Shown here in pieces: positions 1 through 6,349 of a DNA stretch of 6,517 nucleotides. The translations under genes and the position numbers were made by a program. The first letter of the stretch is position 1. Each line of letters starts with the position of its first letter. The DNA is from an uncultured cyanobacterium (GTDB lineage: Bacteria; Cyanobacteriota; Cyanobacteriia; CACIAM-69d). Below the pieces are notes generated by a model that was not told the DNA's origin, did not search any database, and saw only the letters and a list, made by a program, of their open reading frames with translations. The stretch spans positions 1 to 6,517 of the forward strand of contig CALCTI010000667.1 of the NCBI GenBank assembly GCA_937894105.1. The letters run 5' to 3'.

Positions 1-1
1 A

Positions 2-292
2 CGAGACGCCTGCACGTCAGCGGAAGATTTGGATTCCTTACTGCATCGCTTTGTGTTAAGAGCTTCGGAGGATCCAGACCTGGCAAAACCGGTGGGGGCA
101 CTGATGTTTTCCTGTTTGGGGCGCGGCGAGGGCCTGTATGGGGAACCTAACTTTGACTCTGGCGTGGCGCGCAAAGTTTTGGGTCCTTTACCCATTGGTG
201 GATTTTTCTGCAACGGCGAGCTGGGACCGGTGGGCGGCACCACCTTTGTGCACGGCTACACCTCCGTGTTTGGTCTAATTCGCCCCGCTTAA
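2..292 (+). CDS. FIST-domain sensory protein, C-terminal part (5' end outside window)
   Basis: Only the last 96 codons are in the window. The frame is open from base 2 to the TAA at 290-292, so the true start lies upstream; the TTG at 29 is just an internal leucine codon. The visible protein matches the C-terminal FIST module (FIST_C). It has a FSCLGRG stretch, then GLYGEPNFD, a GPLPIGGFFCNGELGPVGG core with the Gly/Phe/Cys pattern typical of the family, and a closing HGYTSVFGLIRP strand. FIST proteins are predicted intracellular sensors of small ligands, perhaps amino acids, found alone or fused to signalling domains. Nothing follows FIST_C here, so the protein ends with the sensor module. 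Any domain before it cannot be seen. I see no clear terminator after the stop. Family assignment is confident; the ligand and role are not known. Confidence 0.85.
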   Translation, partial: RDACTSAEDLDSLLHRFVLRASEDPDLAKPVGALMFSCLGRGEGLYGEPNFDSGVARKVLGPLPIGGFFCNGELGPVGGTTFVHGYTSVFGLIRPA

Positions 293-296
293 TGTT

Positions 297-373
297 TAGG
301 CTTAACTCGCTTAATTCTTGAGTTTAATTGTCTGGGTTTGATTTTCTGAGTTTAATTCTCTAGATTTAATTTC
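297..373. repeat. Degenerate 14-bp tandem repeat, AT-rich
   Basis: Four contiguous units align without gaps at a 14-bp period: TGAGTTTAATTGTC (319-332), TGGGTTTGATTTTC (333-346), TGAGTTTAATTCTC (347-360) and TAGATTTAATTTC (361-373, one base short). The shared core is GRTTTRATT. Two worn, shorter units (TAGGCTTAACTCG at 297 and CTTAATTCT at 310) may extend the array to the left. It fills most of the gap between the FIST gene stop and the mannosidase gene. It could be a slippage-prone spacer, an array of AT-rich protein binding sites or an upstream promoter element. The repetition is read directly from the sequence; any function is inference. Confidence 0.7.
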
Positions 374-410
374 TGACCTGAGGCGTCAGAGCTGAATTAG
401 TAGGTATATA
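372..410 (+). promoter_or_regulatory. Candidate promoter/operator region of the mannosidase gene
   Basis: A perfect 6-bp dyad, TCTGAC at 372-377 and GTCAGA at 385-390, flanks a 7-base spacer; CCTGAGG (377-383), which overlaps the left arm by one base, is itself nearly palindromic. About 15 bases downstream lies TATATA (405-410), a possible -10 box that would place transcription start just before the leader ORF. No good -35 hexamer sits 16-18 bases upstream of it, so this would be a promoter depending on an activator, or not a promoter at all. The dyad is too short to be a strong terminator. Confidence 0.25.
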
Positions 411-419
411 GAGGTGTAC

Positions 420-446
420 ATGGGAGACATGCGAGGACAAGTATGA
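420..446 (+). CDS. Possible 8-codon leader ORF overlapping the mannosidase start
   Basis: ATG at 420 opens an 8-codon frame encoding MGDMRGQV and ends with TGA at 444-446. That stop shares four bases (ATGA, 443-446) with the mannosidase start codon. It is preceded by GAGGTG at 411-416, with five bases between GAGG and the ATG. This is a better Shine-Dalgarno match than the GAGG at 433-436 used by the mannosidase gene. The layout is what translational coupling looks like: ribosomes ending the leader could restart on the large gene. Such short frames also arise by chance, the peptide has no recognisable character, and there is no evidence of expression. Confidence 0.3.
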   Translation: MGDMRGQV

Positions 447-3400
447 CCGCTGACTCTTCGATTGCTCAGACCGTCATTGATCAGGCTTTAGTTGATACAA
501 CGCTACAACGGTTGCGATCGCTCACCCAGCTAGACGTGCGCGATCGCTGGCGGGTGCATCTTGGCGATTTACCGGTTCCCCTCGCCACGGCGGCGGAAAA
601 TTGGGACGACTGGGAAATTGCGCCCCAGGATGGGCGGGGATATTTAATGGGCGATCGCGGTCGGCAAGTGCGCTGGCTGGGGCAGATCATTACGGTGCCC
701 CAGGCGTTAACGGACGATGGCTGGGCGTTGGCGGGATTGCGATTGCGGTTTGCGTTGGGCTGGTGGTCGGAAAGTGCGCAGGTTTATGTGAATGGAAACC
801 TGGTGCAAGAGGGGGATTTATTTGATTGTTTTTGTCGCATTATTTTGTGCGATTCCGTAACCGTTGGTGATACCTGGACCGTTGCCATTCGATTGGTTAG
901 CCCAGGTCACGATGACGGGGCATTGGTGCGATCGCGGTTACTCTTTGAACCGGTTGATTTTGATCCCAAACAGCTCAGTCCCAATGCCTCAATGGAGCCG
1001 GGCTTTGTGGCTGATGAATTAGATACGGTTTATGCCTATTTAAAAGCGGGTGTTTTTCCAAAGTTCACCTTGCGATCGCCCACCGCTGCCCAGCAAGATT
1101 TCAATCAAAAAATAGCGTATTTAAACTGGTCAAAGGACGAAGACGGCACCGTCAACGTTGATCGACTGGTTGATTCAATACAAAGAATACGTCTGCAAAT
1201 GATTCAGCAAGGCTGGTCAGATTGTCTTAAAGCTCGGAAAATTGAGCCCGTTGGTCATGCCCATTTAGATATGGTTTGGCTATGGGCGCTGCAAGAAACC
1301 TACGAAGTGGCAGAAAAGACTTTTAGCTCAGTTTTAAAACTCCAAAAGAACAATCCCGATTTAACCTTTTGCCACTCTAGTCCAGCCCTTTTAGAGTGGC
1401 TGGAAATCAATCGCCCTGAGTTATTTAATCAGGTGCAAAATGCGGTTAAAAACGGACAATTTGAAATTGCAGCAGGGTTATGGATCGAGCCTGAGTTTAA
1501 TTTAATTAGCGGTGAAGCGATCGCTCGTCAATTACTTTACGGACAACGCTACGTTCAGGAAAAATTTACCGACGCCCAAGGTAACCCTATCTCCACGAAA
1601 GTTGCTTGGTTGCCGGACAGTTTTGGCTTTTGTTGGCAACTGCCCCAGCTCTTTAAAAAAGCCGGAGTCGATTATTTTTTAACCCAAAAATTACGGTGGA
1701 ATGACACCACAGAATTTCCCCACGAACTATTTTATTGGGTTGCCCCCGATGGCACAAAAATCCTAACCCTAATGATGCCCCCCATTGGCACCGACACCGT
1801 CCCGATCGCCATGGGAAAACGGGCGTTCGCCTGGGAAACAGCCACGGGCGACTCCCACCCCCTGTGGCTCCCAGGAGTCGGCGACCACGGAGGTGGACCG
1901 AGCCAGGACATGCTTGATGTGGCTCATCTCTGGCAGGATTCTCCCCTATTTCCAGAGATCAAATTTACCACTGGAATTGACCATTGTGAGTCCCTAGAAA
2001 AACGCTTAGTTGAATCTAAAAAAGTCGAAGCGCTACCGGAATGGAAAGATGAGCTTTATCTGGAATTTCATCGCGGATGTTATACCACCCATAGCGACCA
2101 AAAGCTAGCTAATCGACAATGCGAAAACCTGTTATTCGAAGCAGAGTTATGGTCGTCACTATCAGGTATCCAACAGTTAGTAACTAAAGCAGAAATTGAG
2201 GTGGATCATCAACAAATAAAAGCAGCGTGGAAGCGGATTTTACTTAACCAGTTCCATGATATTTTGCCCGGTTCTGCGGTACCTGAAGCTTACGTCGATG
2301 CGGATAGGGATTGGCAGTTTGCGAAAGATAATGCCCAGGCAGTTTTACAGCGCGCAGTGAAGCGATGGGCGCAGGTTATTACTATCGATACTAAGCCTAA
2401 TAATGATGCGATTCCCTATTTAGTTCTTAATTCCGTTGATGGCGATCGCTCCAACACTGTGGAAATTCTAATTTCTAAGGATTGGGCTGGAGAAAATTGG
2501 CAGGCGATCGCCCACAATGGAAAAGTTTTAAAATCCCAAATAACTCAATATTGGTCTGTAAAGGAAGAGAATTGCCAGGAGCGATCGCTATTAGTTTCCT
2601 TGGAGAAAATAGATGGTATTGGCTATCAGACTATTTACCTACAGCCGATTGATAACAATAATGACGAGATTTCTACAGATAATCATAGGTACAAACTAGC
2701 CAATCAATTTATTGAAGCGACGATTCATTCTGAAAGTGGCTTGGTTACTGAATTAATTAATCTAGTAATCGGTGAAAATTGCATTAAGTCACCGAGTAAT
2801 CAACTGCAATTTTTCAAGGATGAAGGGCAATATTGGGATGCTTGGAATATTGATCCCAACTACGAGCAATATTTGCTTTCAGCTCCTCAACTTGTTGATA
2901 TCAAATGGTTAGAAACGGGGCCGGTTCGACAACGAATTAGGACAACATTTAAGTGGCAAAAATCGACGTTTTGGCAGGACTATAGTCTTGATTCCAATAG
3001 TCCGTATCTGACCGTGACGACCCAGGTTGATTGGTGTGATCGCCATGTACTCGTTAAGGCGGCGGTGTTTTTGGATGAGTCCTACGACCAGGCAACTTAT
3101 CAAATTCCTTGCGGGGCGATCGCACGACCGACTCGGGCAAAAACTGAGGCGGAAAAGGCGAAATGGGAAGTGCCCGCGTTGCAATGGGCGGATTTGAGTA
3201 CGGCGGATAATACCGGCGGGCTCAGTATTTTGAACGATTGCAAGCATGGATATGACGCTAAACCGGGGCAGTTGCGTTTGACCCTGTTGCGTGGAGCTAC
3301 CTGGCCCAATCCCAATGCGGATAAGGGTTATCACTGTTTTACCTATGCCCTTTATCCCCACGCTGGATCTTGGCAGGATGCTAATACGGTTCACCATGGG

Positions 3401-3739
3401 GACTGCTTAAATCGTCCTTTGGGGGCTGTGGCGATCGCGCCCGATGCTTCTGCGCCCAAAACTCAGCCTGCTGTGGCGAAACTATTGACCTTGGGTCAGT
3501 CAAATTTGCGGTTAATGACCCTTAAGCGGGCTGAAGATAGCGCTAAAAATTGGGTTGTTCACTGCCATGAAAGCCATGGTGAAATGGCGTCTTTGGAAAA
3601 CGCGGAAATTCTGGGGCAGCGTTTGGTTAGCAGCCACTGCGCAGAAACTGATTTGCTGGAAAAAAGCGCGATCGCAGTCCCGGAGGTTCTTACACCCTGG
3701 ACTGTGACCGCGCTGAAGTTTGCAGGGGATCCTAACTAG
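443..3739 (+). CDS. Alpha-mannosidase, glycoside hydrolase family 38 (MAN2C1-like)
   Basis: Encodes 1098 residues, close to the usual ~1000-1050 of cytoplasmic class II (MAN2C1-type) alpha-mannosidases. The family hydrolyses terminal alpha-linked mannose with retention, using a divalent metal, usually zinc or cobalt. Domains in order: an N-terminal beta domain (about 60-170); the GH38 catalytic barrel (about 265-530); a helical middle region with FHRGCYTTHS at 542-551; and C-terminal beta-sandwiches (about 680-1098). By family analogy the metal ligands are His274 and Asp276 in GHAHLD (271-276), Asp392 in WLPDSFG (also the nucleophile), and His605 in QFHDILPG. The GVGDHGGGP loop near 479-486 probably carries the acid/base. 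No signal peptide or membrane segment is seen, so it should be cytoplasmic. ATG 443 is the first start after an in-frame TAG at 401, with GAGG six bases before it. The gene carries 12 HIP1 octamers. GC content varies strongly along it. The natural substrate is unknown. Confidence 0.95.
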   Translation: MTADSSIAQTVIDQALVDTTLQRLRSLTQLDVRDRWRVHLGDLPVPLATAAENWDDWEIAPQDGRGYLMGDRGRQVRWLGQIITVPQALTDDGWALAGLRLRFALGWWSESAQVYVNGNLVQEGDLFDCFCRIILCDSVTVGDTWTVAIRLVSPGHDDGALVRSRLLFEPVDFDPKQLSPNASMEPGFVADELDTVYAYLKAGVFPKFTLRSPTAAQQDFNQKIAYLNWSKDEDGTVNVDRLVDSIQRIRLQMIQQGWSDCLKARKIEPVGHAHLDMVWLWALQETYEVAEKTFSSVLKLQKNNPDLTFCHSSPALLEWLEINRPELFNQVQNAVKNGQFEIAAGLWIEPEFNLISGEAIARQLLYGQRYVQEKFTDAQGNPISTKVAWLPDSFGFCWQLPQLFKKAGVDYFLTQKLRWNDTTEFPHELFYWVAPDGTKILTLMMPPIGTDTVPIAMGKRAFAWETATGDSHPLWLPGVGDHGGGPSQDMLDVAHLWQDSPLFPEIKFTTGIDHCESLEKRLVESKKVEALPEWKDELYLEFHRGCYTTHSDQKLANRQCENLLFEAELWSSLSGIQQLVTKAEIEVDHQQIKAAWKRILLNQFHDILPGSAVPEAYVDADRDWQFAKDNAQAVLQRAVKRWAQVITIDTKPNNDAIPYLVLNSVDGDRSNTVEILISKDWAGENWQAIAHNGKVLKSQITQYWSVKEENCQERSLLVSLEKIDGIGYQTIYLQPIDNNNDEISTDNHRYKLANQFIEATIHSESGLVTELINLVIGENCIKSPSNQLQFFKDEGQYWDAWNIDPNYEQYLLSAPQLVDIKWLETGPVRQRIRTTFKWQKSTFWQDYSLDSNSPYLTVTTQVDWCDRHVLVKAAVFLDESYDQATYQIPCGAIARPTRAKTEAEKAKWEVPALQWADLSTADNTGGLSILNDCKHGYDAKPGQLRLTLLRGATWPNPNADKGYHCFTYALYPHAGSWQDANTVHHGDCLNRPLGAVAIAPDASAPKTQPAVAKLLTLGQSNLRLMTLKRAEDSAKNWVVHCHESHGEMASLENAEILGQRLVSSHCAETDLLEKSAIAVPEVLTPWTVTALKFAGDPN

Positions 3740-3808
3740 GGGCTGTTATTAATTGAATCCCTAAGTCAAGATCCATAAGGGTTTCAGCCCCTAGCCCTGT
3801 TTGTTTTT
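3736..3808 (+). terminator. Long-loop hairpin plus T-tract after the mannosidase gene
   Basis: A perfect 10-bp inverted repeat, CTAGGGGCTG at 3736-3745 and CAGCCCCTAG at 3785-3794, encloses 39 bases. Inside the loop CCCT (3759-3762) can pair with AGGG (3778-3781), giving a two-part stem. A T-rich run (3800-3808) follows five bases after the outer stem, as in an intrinsic terminator for the plus strand. The mannosidase stop codon TAG (3737-3739) forms part of the left arm, so ribosomes finishing the gene would hold the hairpin open. The loop is longer than in standard terminators, and other local pairings compete, for example GCCCT 3794-3798 with AGGGC 3811-3815. Confidence 0.5.
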
Positions 3809-3810
3809 AA

Positions 3811-3866
3811 AGGGCGCGTACTCCCCACTGCATCAGGCTTCTGGAGATTAATTGATGACACGCCCT
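3811..3866. repeat. Second long imperfect hairpin in the convergent gap
   Basis: AGGGCGCGT (3811-3819) pairs with ACACGCCCT (3858-3866) in 8 of 9 positions. Inside, CATCA (3831-3835) pairs perfectly with TGATG (3853-3857), leaving an 11-base bulge on the left. It lies directly after the hairpin that ends the mannosidase gene and 15 bases before the trpB stop, so it could help terminate or stabilise the trpB transcript read from the other strand. No T-run follows it in the trpB direction, so it is not a standard intrinsic terminator. Confidence 0.4.
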
Positions 3867-3881
3867 AGCGAAGCACCCTCT

Positions 3882-5129
3882 TTAGCCCAATTTGTCGCCT
3901 AGGACTTTGGCTACGGTTTGCACGTCTTTGTCGCCGCGCCCGGAGCAGTTGATTACCAGCTTGGGGCTGCCTTCGATGGTGGGGCAAAGGTGCTCTAAAT
4001 ACGCAAAGGCGTGGGCGGTTTCGAGGGCGGGGATGATGCCTTCGAGGCGGGACACTTTTTGGAAGGCGTCCAGGGCTTCTTGATCGGTGACGCTGTAGTA
4101 TTCGGCGCGTCCGTTGTCGTGCATATAGGAATGTTCGGGGCCAACGCCTGGGTAGTCGAGTCCGGCGCTGATGGAGTGGGGTTCGATCACTTGACCGTCG
4201 CCGTCTTGCAGGAGATAGCTCATGGCTCCGTGGAGGACACCCACGCGACCTTTGGTCAGGGTGGCGGCGTGTTTGTCGGTGTCGGTGCCGAATCCGGCGG
4301 CTTCAACGCCAATGAGTCGGACGCTGATATCGGGGATAAATTCGTGGAATAAGCCCATGGCGTTGGAACCGCCGCCGACGCAGGCCATCAGGATATCGGG
4401 GAGACCGCCCCACAGGTCTTGGCATTGTTGGCGGGTTTCGGTGCCGATAATGGCATGGAAATCGCGCACGATCATGGGGTAAGGGTGGGGACCGGCGACG
4501 GAGCCGAGGATGTAGTGGGTGGTTTCTACGTTGGTGACCCAGTCGCGGATGGCTTGGGAGGTGGCGTCTTTTAGGGTGCCGGTGCCGGCGGAGACTCCGC
4601 GCACTTCCGCTCCCATTAGGCGCATGCGGAAAACATTCAGGGCTTGGCGTTCCATGTCGTGGACGCCCATATAGATGATGCATTCCAGTCCGAAACGGGC
4701 GCAGGCGGTTGCCGTTGCTACGCCGTGTTGACCGGCTCCGGTTTCGGCGATGATGCGCTTTTTGCCCATGCGCTTGGCGAGGATGGCTTGGGCGATCGCG
4801 TTATTAATTTTATGAGCGCCAGTGTGGTTAAGATCTTCGCGCTTTAGGTAAATCTGGGCACCGGTGCCGTCGGGCTTGGCGAAGTGGTCCGTTAAACGCT
4901 CAGCGAAATAGAGGGGGCTGGGCCGACCGACATAATCCTTGAGAAGACCATTTAATTCCGCTTGGAAATCCGCATCATCCCGATACTTCCAAAATGCAGC
5001 TTCTAATTCTGCCAGGGCAGGCATCAGGGTTTCGGGGACGTACTTGCCACCGAACTGCCCAAAGCGACCTAGGGAATCGGGGACAGTTTTGGGGGAAGTA
5101 GATTGAGGACGAATGGGAGTCGTAGTCAC
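3882..5129 (-). CDS. trpB: Tryptophan synthase beta chain
   Basis: Encodes 415 residues. TrpB condenses indole, channelled from TrpA, with L-serine to make L-tryptophan. It is a pyridoxal phosphate (PLP) enzyme working as the alpha2-beta2 complex in the cytoplasm. The N-terminus has the GRFGQFGGKYVPETLMPAL signature. KREDLNHTGAHKINN carries the PLP lysine, Lys107. AETGAGQHG holds the catalytic Glu129, GGGSN (252-256) binds the PLP phosphate, and SGRGDKD near the C-terminus (about 396-402) contacts the PLP ring. The first three positions equal the Salmonella numbering plus 20. This is the standard TrpB1 type and is intact. The start is GTG at 5127-5129; an in-frame TAG only two codons upstream excludes anything longer. 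The ribosome site is weak (AGG only). The gene lies 135 bp downstream of aroE on the same strand. trpA is not in the window, as is common in cyanobacteria with dispersed trp genes. It contains one HIP1 site. Confidence 0.98.
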   Translation of the reverse strand: MTTTPIRPQSTSPKTVPDSLGRFGQFGGKYVPETLMPALAELEAAFWKYRDDADFQAELNGLLKDYVGRPSPLYFAERLTDHFAKPDGTGAQIYLKREDLNHTGAHKINNAIAQAILAKRMGKKRIIAETGAGQHGVATATACARFGLECIIYMGVHDMERQALNVFRMRLMGAEVRGVSAGTGTLKDATSQAIRDWVTNVETTHYILGSVAGPHPYPMIVRDFHAIIGTETRQQCQDLWGGLPDILMACVGGGSNAMGLFHEFIPDISVRLIGVEAAGFGTDTDKHAATLTKGRVGVLHGAMSYLLQDGDGQVIEPHSISAGLDYPGVGPEHSYMHDNGRAEYYSVTDQEALDAFQKVSRLEGIIPALETAHAFAYLEHLCPTIEGSPKLVINCSGRGDKDVQTVAKVLGDKLG

Positions 5130-5160
5130 AGCCTATTGCCAAAAAGAAAAAAACATCAAA

Positions 5161-5220
5161 CGGGATTCTTAAGGGTCTGTGACCCTTAAGCGGGGGTTCG
5201 GGGGCAGCGCCCCTGAGGAA
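5161..5220. repeat. Twin-hairpin palindromic element between aroE and trpB
   Basis: Two strong hairpins lie 10 bases apart. The first has perfect 10-bp arms, CTTAAGGGTC (5168-5177) and GACCCTTAAG (5181-5190), around the loop TGT. The second has GGGGC (5201-5205) and GCCCC (5209-5213) around AGC. They are joined by a G-rich linker, CGGGGGTTCG. The block is richer in GC than the AT-rich stretch next to it and looks like an inserted small dispersed repeat of the REP/MITE-like kind. Read in the aroE-to-trpB direction it would form in the mRNA upstream of trpB. A T-rich run (5141-5153 on the complement) begins about 14 bases beyond the first hairpin, too far for a textbook terminator, so partial termination or RNA processing is possible. 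Confidence 0.6.
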
Positions 5221-5264
5221 GCATTGTCGCGCCCAACCCGACCCCTCAATTGTAAAACCAAGCA

Positions 5265-6134
5265 TCAACCCTTCGCATCAAACCAACCCAATAAAGCCTG
5301 ACGCATTACCTCCACAGGCGCTGACCGGGCGGACCACTGTTCCAAAGCGATCGCCCCCTGCTGCACCAACATCTCCAACCCATCTAAAGTTTTCAATCCC
5401 CGATCCGCCGCCAACTTTAGCAACAACGTGGGACGAGGAGTATAAATAATGTCGTAAACCACCGAAGATTCAGGGAGCTGAGCAAGCTGAGCTTCATTCA
5501 GCGGGGCCGCCTCTTCGTGGGGGTGCATCCCAATCGGCGTGGTATTTACAACCAGGTCGGCACCGGTGAGATTTTCTGACAATTGGGACCAGGGAATAGG
5601 CTCCAGAGCGATCGCCAAAGGATTCGGCGGTTGAAAACTATCGCAAAAGACTTTCAGCTTACTAGCATTTCGAGCGACGACCTTAACGCGATCGCACCCT
5701 AACAATCCACAGGCGGCGATGACAGCTCGCGCCGAGCCACCGCACCCTAAAACCACCACCGTAGTGCCCGACCAATTCCGCAATTTTTTCAGGGGAGCCA
5801 TAAAGCCGTCCACATCCGTATTGGTGCCGCACCATCCCTGGGGCGATCGCCACACCGTATTGACCGCCCCCACCGCCTGCGCCTGGTCTGAAATTTCTGC
5901 TAGCAACGGCATAATCGCTTGCTTGTGGGGGATGGTGACGTTGAAACCAATCAGGTCGATCGCAGCAAAGCCATTAAGGGCTAGTTCTAAATTTTCAGGT
6001 GCAATCGGAAACGCAACGTAAACCCAATCGAGACCAAGATGGGCGATCGCTCGGTTATGCATGGGGGGGGACAGGGAGTGCTTAATGGGATCACCGATCA
6101 CCCCCAGAAGCCGCGTCGTTCCTGTAATTGCCAT
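5265..6134 (-). CDS. aroE: Shikimate 5-dehydrogenase
   Basis: Encodes 289 residues, a normal AroE length. It reduces 3-dehydroshikimate to shikimate with NADPH, the fourth step of the shikimate pathway, in the cytoplasm. Numbering from ATG 6134: SLSPPMHN (20-27) provides the shikimate-binding serines Ser20 and Ser22. NVTIPHK ends with the catalytic Lys71. Asn92 in GAVNTV and Asp107 in NTD are the other substrate and catalytic residues. GCGGSARA (130-137) is the glycine-rich nucleotide loop, ARNASK the NADP-phosphate site, NTTPIGM a conserved strand, and LVQQGA near the C-terminus contacts substrate. The frame is open to a TTG at 6200, but the added 22 residues match nothing typical. ATG 6134 gives the family's usual ITGTT..LGVIGDP start and has GGGG nine bases upstream. 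Five HIP1 octamers lie inside. It is co-directional with trpB. Confidence 0.97.
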   Translation of the reverse strand: MAITGTTRLLGVIGDPIKHSLSPPMHNRAIAHLGLDWVYVAFPIAPENLELALNGFAAIDLIGFNVTIPHKQAIMPLLAEISDQAQAVGAVNTVWRSPQGWCGTNTDVDGFMAPLKKLRNWSGTTVVVLGCGGSARAVIAACGLLGCDRVKVVARNASKLKVFCDSFQPPNPLAIALEPIPWSQLSENLTGADLVVNTTPIGMHPHEEAAPLNEAQLAQLPESSVVYDIIYTPRPTLLLKLAADRGLKTLDGLEMLVQQGAIALEQWSARSAPVEVMRQALLGWFDAKG

Positions 6135-6221
6135 AGTTGCTATCCCCGTGCCGATGGTGCCTAAAAACTGTGAGCCCAGTGGGTCCACACACCCTATCAA
6201 ACTCTCTCATAAAGATAATGG

Positions 6222-6251
6222 ATTTTAATAATCGCCCTCAAGTCAACGCAA
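6222..6251 (-). promoter_or_regulatory. Candidate aroE promoter
   Basis: On the minus strand TTGCGT (6246-6251) and TAAAAT (6222-6227) are separated by 18 bases, a fair sigma-70-type match. An overlapping TTGACT (6241-6246) is a better -35 hexamer but sits only 13 bases from the same -10. Transcription would start near 6215, leaving an 80-base leader before ATG 6134. This is pattern matching only. Confidence 0.3.
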
Positions 6252-6349
6252 ATTTACAGAAATTCATATTGAATAGGTTATGCTGGGTGCATCTAGTTTC
6301 TAGGTTTCCATTGAAGTCTAGTATCTAAGGTCTCTAAAGTCAGGATGTC

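Noticed and set aside
2..31. TTG at 29 as start of the first gene
   Set aside because: The frame is open to the window edge and the protein is only the C-terminal FIST module, so the start lies upstream.
2909..3397. 162-residue open frame on the minus strand inside the mannosidase gene
   Set aside because: Fully antisense to well-conserved mannosidase coding sequence, no recognisable domain and no ribosome site; a shadow frame.
4303..4683. 126-residue Arg/His/Pro-rich frame on the trpB strand
   Set aside because: Alternate frame of trpB; the odd composition comes from the GC-rich codons of the real gene.
4975..5268. Minus-strand frame whose ATG (5263-5265) overlaps the aroE stop as TGATG and runs through the gap into trpB
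   Set aside because: The coupling-like overlap is tempting, but the frame simply translates the twin-hairpin element (GAAPEPPL-type peptide) and then trpB in the wrong frame.
6135..6200. Longer aroE from TTG at 6200
   Set aside because: The 22 extra residues are not typical of AroE, and ATG 6134 fits both the family N-terminus and a ribosome site.
6253..6270. Resemblance of TTTACAGA-AA-TTCATATT to the cyanobacterial HLR1 (RpaB) site
   Set aside because: Only the first half-site is close; the second differs at several positions.
6292..6336. Five TCTA motifs
   Set aside because: Spacing of 7, 25, 32 and 41 bases from the first is irregular; likely chance in an AT-rich gap.
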